Below are positions 33,178 through 40,475 of a DNA stretch of 64,000 nucleotides, piece by piece. The first letter of the stretch is position 1. Each line of letters opens with the position of its first letter. The notes beneath the pieces are model-generated. The model made no database searches. It saw only the letters and a list, made by a program, of their open reading frames with translations, and was not told the origin of the DNA. This DNA comes from Merdivicinus sp050943495 (GTDB taxonomy: Bacteria; Bacillota; Clostridia; Oscillospirales; Ruminococcaceae), in NCBI GenBank assembly GCA_050943495.1, contig JBMNPH010000001.1:372001-436000 (forward strand), in the 5' to 3' direction. Position numbers and translations under genes: made by a program.

Positions 33178-35181
33178 TCAGCGGAAAACAACAGCAGAGC
33201 GCGGAGGCAGGGTAATATCAATATATTTCCCCAGAATGCCGCTTTGCACTGTACGGGATTCTGGACCATCCGGCAGATGACCGCCGAATTTTTGCCATTC
33301 GGTGTTGAGGAGGATGGGGCAGACCCGTTCGCAGGAGGTTGCCAGCGAAAGGCGCTGAACTCGGGTCGGATTGAAATTGAAAGCGAAAGTATATCCGCCT
33401 TTGTGGAAAACCATTAACTTTGCATCATGGTTGATGAATTCCAGTTCTGCAGCGGGATGCGCTTTAATATTGAGCTCTTTAAGCAGAGCAATCATCGCTT
33501 CGTCAAACCAGAGCAGATTCCGGTAACGAAGATACCCATTGTCGGCCAGACTCCATTGCCGGCGCGCATGCTGATAACTCCAGTTGTTGCCCTCGCGCGG
33601 AAAGTCAATCCATTCCGGATGACCGAATTCATTTCCCATAAAATTCAAATAACCTTCGCCTGCCAAGGCACCCGTGACCAGACGAATCAGCTTGTGATAG
33701 GCGATAGCCCGTTCAATAATCGGGCTATTGGAGGCATTGTCCATATGCCAGTACATTTCCTTATCTGCCAGCCGAAACATAATGGTTTTATCACCGACCA
33801 ATGCCTGATCGTGCGATTCACAGTATCCGATATTGGGTTCACCGGGCCGCCGGGTCGTTAATTGATACCACATCTGCCCCAGATCCCAGTCTTCGTCGCG
33901 TTTGGATGTAAGGGTTTTGATCCAGAAATCCGGTACTCCCATTGCCAGTCGATAATCAAATCCGATCCCGCCTTCCTCAATCGGGCGGCACATTCCTGGC
34001 ATTCCGGACATATCCTCCGCAATTGTGATAGCGGAGGGCTTTACCTCACGGATCAATGCGTTGGCAAGCTGAAGATAGGTAACTGCTTCTGTATCAGTTG
34101 CCATGGTGAAGTATTTTTCGTAAGAATCAAAAGCTTCTCCAAGACCATGGTGATGATACAACATAGAGGTAACGCCATCAAAGCGAAATCCATCGAAATG
34201 ATATTCATCCAGCCAGTATTTGAGGTTGGAAAGCAGGAAATGCAGGACTTCGTTCTTGCCATAATTGAAGAGTTTAGTTCCCCATGCAGGATGATTTCCC
34301 TTTTCTCCGGCATGGAAAAACTGATAATCTGTCCCGTCGAAGTCATTGATTCCCTCATTCGTATTGGGGCAGGCGTGAGAGTGAACTAAATCCAGCAGAA
34401 CAGCAATCCCCATTCCGTGCGCGGTATCAATCAGTTCTTTCAGCTCTTCCGGCGTCCCAAAACGGGAAGAAGCCGCGAAGAAATTCGTAACCTGATAACC
34501 AAAGGAAGCATAGTAGGGGTGTTCCATAATCGCCATCAATTGAATGGTATTGTATCCTTCTTTTTGAATGCGCGGGAGAACTGTCTGCGTAAATTCGCGG
34601 TAGGTGCCGATTCCTTCCCGCTCAGTTGCCATCCCGATGTGCGTTTCATAAATCAGGAGGGGACATTCCGGCGAAGGAGAAAAATCGGGATACTGCCATT
34701 GATAAGGATCAGCCGGATTCCAGAATTGTCCGGTGCAGGATCCGTCCGGGAACTGATGAATGCGATGGATGTAGAGAGGGATTCGGTCAAAACTCCGGCC
34801 GTGCGAGGTGACACGGACTTTTACAAAAGATCCGTGAGGAATGGTATTTTTTCCCCGGACAAAGACTTCCCAATTTCCGTTTTTCAGCTTTTTCATCGGA
34901 TTTTTGGTGGGATCCCAGTCGTTGAAGTCGCCAACCAGCGACATTTTTTCCGCACCAGGTGCCCATTCCCGATAGTACCAGCCAGTTCTGCCGGGTTGAA
35001 ATCCGTAGTACAGGCTGCCGTTTGCAAAATCTGCCAGCAAGCCATCACCGGCCAAACGATTTCGTGTTGTATGATAAAGATGCATACGCAGCTGCAAATC
35101 ACCCGCAAAGGGAGCAAGAGCGGGATCCGTTTGAAGAATTTTCAGAGAAGATTTTTTTTCTGAAATCAGTTTGTCCGACAT
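33178..35181 (-). CDS. glgB: 1,4-alpha-glucan branching enzyme, eukaryote-like GH13
   Basis: 667 residues from the ATG at 35181 (AAAGGAG 7 bases upstream). CBM48-like domain with WYYREWAPGA and LVGDFNDWDP, then the GH13 barrel: DLVHSHAC, GFRFDGVTSM with the nucleophile Asp, AEDMSGMPG with the acid/base Glu, and CESHDQALVG. The text around VHSHA..N...G.N.FDGTD..FH.G..G.H..W...LFNYG is like plant and animal branching enzymes (GH13 subfamily 8) rather than E. coli-type GlgB. Role: alpha-1,6 branching of glycogen. No other glycogen gene adjoins. Confidence 0.94.
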   Translation of the reverse strand: MSDKLISEKKSSLKILQTDPALAPFAGDLQLRMHLYHTTRNRLAGDGLLADFANGSLYYGFQPGRTGWYYREWAPGAEKMSLVGDFNDWDPTKNPMKKLKNGNWEVFVRGKNTIPHGSFVKVRVTSHGRSFDRIPLYIHRIHQFPDGSCTGQFWNPADPYQWQYPDFSPSPECPLLIYETHIGMATEREGIGTYREFTQTVLPRIQKEGYNTIQLMAIMEHPYYASFGYQVTNFFAASSRFGTPEELKELIDTAHGMGIAVLLDLVHSHACPNTNEGINDFDGTDYQFFHAGEKGNHPAWGTKLFNYGKNEVLHFLLSNLKYWLDEYHFDGFRFDGVTSMLYHHHGLGEAFDSYEKYFTMATDTEAVTYLQLANALIREVKPSAITIAEDMSGMPGMCRPIEEGGIGFDYRLAMGVPDFWIKTLTSKRDEDWDLGQMWYQLTTRRPGEPNIGYCESHDQALVGDKTIMFRLADKEMYWHMDNASNSPIIERAIAYHKLIRLVTGALAGEGYLNFMGNEFGHPEWIDFPREGNNWSYQHARRQWSLADNGYLRYRNLLWFDEAMIALLKELNIKAHPAAELEFINHDAKLMVFHKGGYTFAFNFNPTRVQRLSLATSCERVCPILLNTEWQKFGGHLPDGPESRTVQSGILGKYIDITLPPRSAVVFR

Positions 35182-35218
35182 AAAGAATCTCCTTTCCAAT
35201 GCAATATCTTCTGCCTAT

Positions 35219-35247
35219 ATTGTATAATTTTGTGACATATTTGTCAA
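35219..35247 (-). promoter_or_regulatory. promoter for glgB
   Basis: Minus strand TTGACA (35242-35247), 17-base spacer, TACAAT (35219-35224), about 37 bases before the ATG. Confidence 0.75.
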
Positions 35248-35329
35248 TAGAAGTTGATAAACTATATAAATTAAATAAAAAGCAGAAATAGTTGGATTTT
35301 TGTCGGAATCCCTTTTCGTATCACGAAAA

Positions 35330-35341
35330 TTATGGTATACT
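35330..35341 (+). promoter_or_regulatory. extended -10 for Nif11-like gene
   Basis: TGGTATACT ending at 35341 is an extended -10 element 30 bases before the ATG at 35372; the -35 is poor. Confidence 0.45.
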
Positions 35342-35371
35342 GGTACTACCGCAATGGAAGAGGGGAGTTTT

Positions 35372-35653
35372 ATGCAGAATCAAACAGAAGAAGTGCTTTC
35401 ACAATTATTGGCAGCAGCACGAAAAGACAGCGGTCTTCGCAGCCGATTGCTGGCGACACGGCAGGCAAAGGATCCGTTGGATTCCTTTTGCAAAGAAGCG
35501 AAAATGGCTGGTTTTCCAATAACTGTTGGGGAATTGGTTGCAATCGGGGAAGAATATAGTTCCAATCTGCTGAAAAGCGTAAACGGCGGCGCGGAATATC
35601 CAATGGAAGGCTGGGATGATGCCTACGAGATGTTTTTGGCTGCTTTGTTCTGA
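35372..35653 (+). CDS. small Nif11-like protein
   Basis: 93 residues, ATG at 35372 with GAGGGGAG upstream. A helical N-terminal part (about residues 5-55) has the spacing of Nif11 leader-like domains, ending AKMAGFPITVGEL like their Ala-x-x-x-Gly-Phe-x-Ile-Thr motif. The C-terminal part contains VNGGAEYPMEGWDDAYEMFLAALF, acidic and aromatic. Nif11-like domains serve as leader peptides of some ribosomally made natural products, but also occur alone. No maturation enzyme is nearby, so a precursor role is speculative. Confidence 0.68.
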   Translation: MQNQTEEVLSQLLAAARKDSGLRSRLLATRQAKDPLDSFCKEAKMAGFPITVGELVAIGEEYSSNLLKSVNGGAEYPMEGWDDAYEMFLAALF

Positions 35654-35654
35654 C

Positions 35655-35680
35655 AAAAAAACAGACGGCAAAATGCCGCC
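35655..35680 (-). terminator. terminator after NDP-sugar dehydratase gene
   Basis: Minus strand GGCGGCA pairs with TGCCGTC (one G-T wobble) around TTT, followed by TGTTTTTTT. Confidence 0.65.
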
Positions 35681-35695
35681 TGATCGGATTCTTCA

Positions 35696-36724
35696 TTAAG
35701 AATTAACGGGCTGATATTCCGGAATAGCAGCCTGCAAAACTGCGCGGATTTCCTGCGGAGATCCGTTAATCGCATTTTGGAGGCAGCGTAAGTGTTCTTC
35801 GAGCGGAAAAGATGCCGCTGGAGACGGTTGAGTGCGCAGAATACCTCCGCTGCGGGTTGCAGTCAGTTTTTCCTCGCCGGTCAGCAGCTCTTCGTTTAGT
35901 TTCTCGCCGGGACGCAGTCCGGTGAAAACGATGGGAATTTCGGTCCATGGAACTTTGCCTGCTTCCCGGATCAGATGTTCTGCTAACGCCAGAATGGAAA
36001 CGGGTTCGCCCATATCCAGAACGAAAATTTCTCCGCCTTCTGCGATATGTGCAGCCTCAAGTACAAGAGAGGCCGCATCTGGAATCGTCATGAAGTAGCG
36101 GGTCATACGGCGGTCAGTGACCGTAACAGGGCCGCCATCTGCAATTTGCTGTTGGAAGAGCGGGATAACAGACCCGGCAGATCCAATCACATTGCCGAAA
36201 CGGACAGCCGTGCAGATCATGGATCCGTAAGAATGTTCCACCATTCGTTCGGTAAAACGTTTGGTTGCCCCCATGACACTGGAGGGACGGACAGCCTTGT
36301 CAGAGGAAATCAGGACAAACCGTTGAACACCCGCTTTCTGCGCAGCTTCGAGGGTATAGTAGGTGCCAAAGATGTTGTTTTTGACAGCTTCCTGTGGATT
36401 CTGTTCCATTAAAGGCACATGTTTGTGGGCAGCTGCGTGCAGAACCAGATCTGGTTTGCAGTCCAGCATCAGCTGAGAAATGCGCGCTTCATCCCGGATT
36501 GAACCGATTTCCACTGTAAAGGGAAGGGAACTGCCGTATTGGCGCCATAATTCCTGCTGAATGGCATAAGCGTTGTTTTCGTTGATTTCAAAAATAGTCA
36601 GGTTGGCAGGATGCTGAGCAGCAGCTTGTCTGCAAAGTTCGGATCCAATGGAACCGCCGCCTCCGGTTACCAGCACCCGCTTTCCGTTCAGATAGGGAAT
36701 CGGATCGGATTTTTCGGAATACAT
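35696..36724 (-). CDS. NDP-sugar 4,6-dehydratase/epimerase, soluble CapD/PseB type
   Basis: 342 residues. NAD motif TGGGGSIGSELCRQ, HAAAHKHVPLME, and the catalytic region SSDKAVRPSSVMGATKR, where the usual Ser/Thr-Asp-Lys and Met-x-x-x-Lys replace the standard Tyr-x3-Lys. This matches the C-terminal half of FlaA1/CapD/WbpM enzymes, UDP-GlcNAc 4,6-dehydratases, without their membrane-spanning N-terminal domain. Role: first step to modified amino sugars for surface glycans. It stands alone, with no glycan cluster nearby. Confidence 0.9.
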   Translation of the reverse strand: MYSEKSDPIPYLNGKRVLVTGGGGSIGSELCRQAAAQHPANLTIFEINENNAYAIQQELWRQYGSSLPFTVEIGSIRDEARISQLMLDCKPDLVLHAAAHKHVPLMEQNPQEAVKNNIFGTYYTLEAAQKAGVQRFVLISSDKAVRPSSVMGATKRFTERMVEHSYGSMICTAVRFGNVIGSAGSVIPLFQQQIADGGPVTVTDRRMTRYFMTIPDAASLVLEAAHIAEGGEIFVLDMGEPVSILALAEHLIREAGKVPWTEIPIVFTGLRPGEKLNEELLTGEEKLTATRSGGILRTQPSPAASFPLEEHLRCLQNAINGSPQEIRAVLQAAIPEYQPVNS

Positions 36725-36761
36725 GAAGGAACCGCCTTTCCGATAAATTTAAGTTAGTTTT

Positions 36762-36790
36762 ATCATAGCACAATTCAGAGAAAATTGCAA
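36762..36790 (-). promoter_or_regulatory. promoter for NDP-sugar dehydratase gene
   Basis: Minus strand TTGCAA (36785-36790), 17-base spacer, TATGAT (36762-36767) with TGC before it. Confidence 0.62.
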
Positions 36791-36824
36791 TTTTTCGAAG
36801 GATATTTCACGAGGAGTGGATGAA

Positions 36825-37703
36825 ATGTATTACATCGGGGTAGATATCGGAGGAACCAAATGTGCCATCACAGTGGGAGATGCAGCATGCCAAGTGTTGG
36901 AAAAGACTGCGTTTCCGACCGAAACGGAAAAAGGACCGGAATATGCGTTGGGCAGAATGGAAAAGGAGATTGCGCGCTTTCTGGAAAAATACCGAGATGT
37001 AGGCGGAATCGGCATTAGCTGCGGTGGACCGTTGGATGGGGAAAAAGGGTTAATTTTGTCACCGCCTAATCTGCCGGGTTGGGACGAACTTCCCATTATA
37101 GAGCGTTTTGAAAAACAGTTTCATGTACCGGTCAGGCTTTGTAATGATGCGGATGCATGTGCGGTTGCAGAGTGGAAATTTGGTGCTGGCTGCGGATGCC
37201 GCAATATGATTTTTCTCACCTTCGGAACCGGCATGGGTGCAGGACTGATTTTGGGCGGAAAGCTGTATACTGGTGCCTGCAATATGGCAGGTGAAATCGG
37301 ACATGTACGGATTGCAGAAGGCGGACATACCGGCTATGGGAAAGCTGGATCATTTGAAGGATATTGCAGCGGCGGCGGAATTGCTCAGTACGGGAAAGGC
37401 AGTGCCAAGGAATTGGCGCAGCGTGCAGCAGAGGGGGATGCCGAGGCTTGTGCGCTTTTTCGAGAAGTGGGAACGAATCTCGGCCGAGGATTGGCGATTC
37501 TGATTGACCTTTTGAATCCGGAAGCTATTGTAATCGGCAGTATTTTTACTCGGTGTCAGAAACTGCTGGAACCTTCCATGTATGAAGTATTGAAACGAGA
37601 AGTGCTGCCGCAGAGCCTTTCTGCGGTTAAGATTTTACCAGCCGGATTGGGAGAGAGTATCGGAGATATTGCAGCTCTCAGCGTTGCGATGGGCGGATTT
37701 TAA
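36825..37703 (+). CDS. ROK family sugar kinase
   Basis: 292 residues from the ATG at 36825 (GAGGAG 8 bases upstream; a GTG at 36816 overlaps the RBS). ATP loop GVDIGGTKCAIT, catalytic CNDADACAVAEW with Asn-Asp, FGTGMGAGLILGG and GEIGHVRI. The zinc motif Cys-x-Cys-Gly-x2-Gly-Cys common in ROK proteins is missing: the stretch reads GYGKAGSFEGYCSGGG. Glucose, N-acetylglucosamine, allose or mannose kinase activity is possible. No DNA-binding domain, so an enzyme, not a repressor. Confidence 0.9.
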   Translation: MYYIGVDIGGTKCAITVGDAACQVLEKTAFPTETEKGPEYALGRMEKEIARFLEKYRDVGGIGISCGGPLDGEKGLILSPPNLPGWDELPIIERFEKQFHVPVRLCNDADACAVAEWKFGAGCGCRNMIFLTFGTGMGAGLILGGKLYTGACNMAGEIGHVRIAEGGHTGYGKAGSFEGYCSGGGIAQYGKGSAKELAQRAAEGDAEACALFREVGTNLGRGLAILIDLLNPEAIVIGSIFTRCQKLLEPSMYEVLKREVLPQSLSAVKILPAGLGESIGDIAALSVAMGGF

Positions 37704-37705
37704 AA

Positions 37706-37750
37706 AAAGAATGACGTACCGGATTTTGAAGCGGTACGTCATTTTTTATA
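37706..37750. terminator. bidirectional terminator between ROK kinase and glpP
   Basis: AATGACGTACCG (37710-37721) pairs with CGGTACGTCATT (37732-37743), flanked by A and T runs. Confidence 0.88.
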
Positions 37751-38309
37751 TGTTCCAAAGAAGTTTACTGCTGGTGGAAACTCCGGCGGCGCCTGCGCTC
37801 AATGCTGCAAAGATGTCCTCCTTTTCCGAAATCATGCCGCCCGCAATGAGCGGAATCCGCATCTGATGATGCAGTGCCTGAATGATTCGGGGGCAGATTC
37901 CCGGCATGATTTCCGCCATATCCGGACGAGAGGCGGCAGCCGTTTCCGCAGTAGTTGCAGCGGATTGGGAATCCAACAGGAAAAAGCGCTGAACGGTCAG
38001 CAGTCCGCGCTCTTTGGCACAGCGGATCAGCTGACTGCGAGTGCTGATAATGCCATCCGGCTGGACGGATTTTGCCAGAAATTCAATTGCCGGCGCATCC
38101 CGTCCGATACCACCCAGCAAATCGGTATGAATAAACACCAGCTTGTCCGCCTGATGGAGAAGGGCAACATCTTCCTGAATCGTCAGAATTTCCCCGCATA
38201 ACAAAAAGACAACCTCGCAGGGAGATTTTGCAGCGTGTACGATTTCCGAACGTTGCCGGACAGCCGCAATGACTGGACTTTGTTCCAAACGATCAAGCAG
38301 GCGATTCAT
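37746..38309 (-). CDS. glpP: glycerol-3-phosphate responsive antiterminator GlpP
   Basis: 187 residues. FIHTDLLGGIGRD, PDGIISTRSQLI, PDMAEIMPGI and IAGGMISEKEDI are the conserved blocks of GlpP TIM-barrel proteins. In Bacillus GlpP with glycerol-3-phosphate prevents termination in leaders of glp mRNAs. No glycerol gene adjoins, so its targets are elsewhere. RBS AAAGGAAG. Confidence 0.92.
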   Translation of the reverse strand: MNRLLDRLEQSPVIAAVRQRSEIVHAAKSPCEVVFLLCGEILTIQEDVALLHQADKLVFIHTDLLGGIGRDAPAIEFLAKSVQPDGIISTRSQLIRCAKERGLLTVQRFFLLDSQSAATTAETAAASRPDMAEIMPGICPRIIQALHHQMRIPLIAGGMISEKEDIFAALSAGAAGVSTSSKLLWNI

Positions 38310-38380
38310 GAAAAACTTCCTTTCCGAAAAGTGGATATTACCATAATATCATATCAGCCGACAGAAGACAAGGGTTCCGA

Positions 38381-39142
38381 TCAGGGGAGTTGGCGGAACT
38401 GGCTGGGCGGGAGTCCGAATTTTTTGCGGAACATCCGACTGAAATAAAATTCATCCCGAAATCCACAGCGTGCGGCAGTTTCGTGAATGGACGCGGATTC
38501 GTTCAGCAGTATGGCGCGCGCATGGTCAAGCCGAAGATTCAGAGAATATTGGATAGGGGATTGACCGGTTATCAGCTGAAAATTGTGGATGAGATAGGAT
38601 TTTTTCATGCCGGTGACCTCACACAATTCCGCGATGGTGACAGGTCTGTCCGGATTTTGATGGATGTAATCGATCGCATTTCCGATTCTGCGCCGGCTGC
38701 TTGGGGCGGCTGCATTGTCCGTTTCTCGGAAGAGCTCCAGCAGCAGGCGGGAAAATGCGAGATCAGCAGCCCAGTCATCCAAATATCCCTTGCGGTTCCA
38801 GAGGCGGACGATTTCTTCCAGAATCGGGGAGAATTTGCGAAAATTTCCCCATTTTGTAACATCGCTGAGGGGCAGTTCCTGACCATTTTCCGGCGAAAAG
38901 TGAATACCGCAAAATACCGCCGGATGTTCCGAAGAGGTTTTGAGACTGTGGGGACAATGTGGATGAAAATAGAGAAGGGTGCCGGGATCGGCGCAAAAGT
39001 TTTTTCCTTCGAGACAAATTTCCATTTGTCCTTCTAAGATAAAAACCAGTTCATGATTTTCAATGGTACGGGTTGGAATTTGCCATCCGGCCTGTGTATG
39101 ACGGAGAACAGCGTAATCCACCGGGAAAAAATAATGATTCAA
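38381..39142 (-). CDS. AraC family transcriptional regulator
   Basis: About 253 residues from a TTG at 39142 with GAGG eight bases upstream; a GTG at 39151 overlaps the RBS. N-terminal cupin sugar-binding domain (ELVFILEGQMEICLEGKNF, FHPHCPHSL) and two C-terminal helix-turn-helix units (VTIAELCEVTGMKKSYL and SIHETAARCGFRDEFYFSRMFRKKFG). It is divergent from the URO-D family gene 110 bases away and probably controls it. Confidence 0.92.
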   Translation of the reverse strand: MNHYFFPVDYAVLRHTQAGWQIPTRTIENHELVFILEGQMEICLEGKNFCADPGTLLYFHPHCPHSLKTSSEHPAVFCGIHFSPENGQELPLSDVTKWGNFRKFSPILEEIVRLWNRKGYLDDWAADLAFSRLLLELFRETDNAAAPSSRRRIGNAIDYIHQNPDRPVTIAELCEVTGMKKSYLIHNFQLITGQSPIQYSLNLRLDHARAILLNESASIHETAARCGFRDEFYFSRMFRKKFGLPPSQFRQLP

Positions 39143-39214
39143 TAGCAGCACCTCTTTGTGGAAAAATATCCAGAATCAGCACAAAAATTCATGGAATATC
39201 GGGAGAAAATCCTA

Positions 39215-39220
39215 TATACT
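39215..39220 (+). promoter_or_regulatory. -10 element for URO-D family gene
   Basis: TATACT with only a weak -35 match, 31 bases before the ATG. Weak -35 boxes are usual for AraC-activated promoters. Confidence 0.42.
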
Positions 39221-39251
39221 GAAAGCAACAATCTTCATGGAGGGATTTAAA

Positions 39252-40367
39252 ATGATTTGGAAACGAGAAGAATATCTGGCACATATGCGGTTTGAATATA
39301 CAGGTCGGGAGATGTTCACGGAACTTTTCGGGCCGCTGATCGGACTCGAGGATGAGTGGCGGGCACAGGGTGCAACTCCTTCCGAATTGGATCTGTCCGC
39401 ATTCGGATGGGATAGTGTCGACTATGCATGGATTCCGGCGAATACCGGGGCAATCACCGGGATTGAGCCTCGCATTCTGGAGGACACTCCATCTTATACG
39501 ATTTCCGTTGACCGTTACGGACGGAAGGAAAAACTTTGTAAAGGAAGCGCCACCATTCCGCTGCCTATGGATAATCCGGTCAAGACAATGGATGATTGGC
39601 TGAAAATCAAGCATTGGTATGAATTCCGGGAAGATCGGGTGGATATGGAAGCGCTGCGCGAATTGGCAAAGCGTCAGAAAGAAGGCACTCTGATTTTGGG
39701 TGGAATGCCCGGTGGATTTGATGAGCCACGTCAGCTGATGGGAGAAGAAGGACTGTGCATCGCCTTTTATGAGCAGCCGGAACTGATTGAGGATATTCTG
39801 AACACGATTGCAGATACAGCGCTGAAGGTATATGAACGGGTAAGCAGCGTGTTGACAGTCGATCTGCTCAGTGTTCACGAGGATATGGCAGGCAAGTCAG
39901 GACCGCTTGCAGGCCCGGCGCAAGTACGGGAATTTATCGGACCGTATTATCGTAAGATTTGGGATCCACTGCACGATGCAGGTGCAACGCTCTTTTCGCA
40001 GGACAGCGACGGCAATATGAATGCAGTTATTGAGCCGTTTATTGAGGCTGGTCTGAATGTGCTGTATCCCTGTGAACCGGCTGCCGGTATGGATATTGTG
40101 GAAATTCGGCGGAAGTACGGGAATCGAATAGCACTCAAAGGCGGGCTTGACAAACATGCACTGCGCGGCACAATTGAAGACGTCGAGCGGGAACTGACAC
40201 GAAAGATTTGTCCCGAAACGCTGGGCGGCGGCGTAATTTTTGCTTTGGATCATCGGATTCCGAACGGAGTCTCCATTGAAAATTACCGGTATTATGCGCG
40301 ACGCGGCCGGGAATTGCTGGGATTGCCGCCAGCAGAGACATCTCCATTTGTCCGGATGGCATTTTGA
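39252..40367 (+). CDS. uroporphyrinogen decarboxylase (URO-D) family protein
   Basis: 371 residues from the ATG at 39252 (GGAGGG 7 bases upstream); the frame upstream overlaps the promoter region. Barrel blocks GGMPGGFDEPRQLMGEEG, VDLLSVHEDMAGKSGPLAGP and ALKGGLDKHAL resemble URO-D-like methyltransferases (MtaA/CmuA relatives) and not HemE itself, as the catalytic N-terminal Arg-Arg/Asp block of HemE is absent. Such genes often lie beside sugar regulators in Clostridia. Substrate unknown; a methyl-transfer or demethylation step is a guess. Confidence 0.82.
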   Translation: MIWKREEYLAHMRFEYTGREMFTELFGPLIGLEDEWRAQGATPSELDLSAFGWDSVDYAWIPANTGAITGIEPRILEDTPSYTISVDRYGRKEKLCKGSATIPLPMDNPVKTMDDWLKIKHWYEFREDRVDMEALRELAKRQKEGTLILGGMPGGFDEPRQLMGEEGLCIAFYEQPELIEDILNTIADTALKVYERVSSVLTVDLLSVHEDMAGKSGPLAGPAQVREFIGPYYRKIWDPLHDAGATLFSQDSDGNMNAVIEPFIEAGLNVLYPCEPAAGMDIVEIRRKYGNRIALKGGLDKHALRGTIEDVERELTRKICPETLGGGVIFALDHRIPNGVSIENYRYYARRGRELLGLPPAETSPFVRMAF

Positions 40368-40414
40368 TCCTATCTCTATTTTAGCATGATAAATTTTTAT
40401 TGACAAGAATGAAT

Positions 40415-40465
40415 GAGAAAAAACCTTCCGGTTCTGGAAAAACAGGACCGGAAGGTTTTTTGTTT
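40415..40465. terminator. bidirectional terminator
   Basis: AAAACCTTCCGGT (ending about 40432) pairs with ACCGGAAGGTTTT (from 40447), with T and A runs, between the convergent URO-D and glycosidase genes. Confidence 0.88.
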
Positions 40466-40475
40466 TGTTGTAAAA

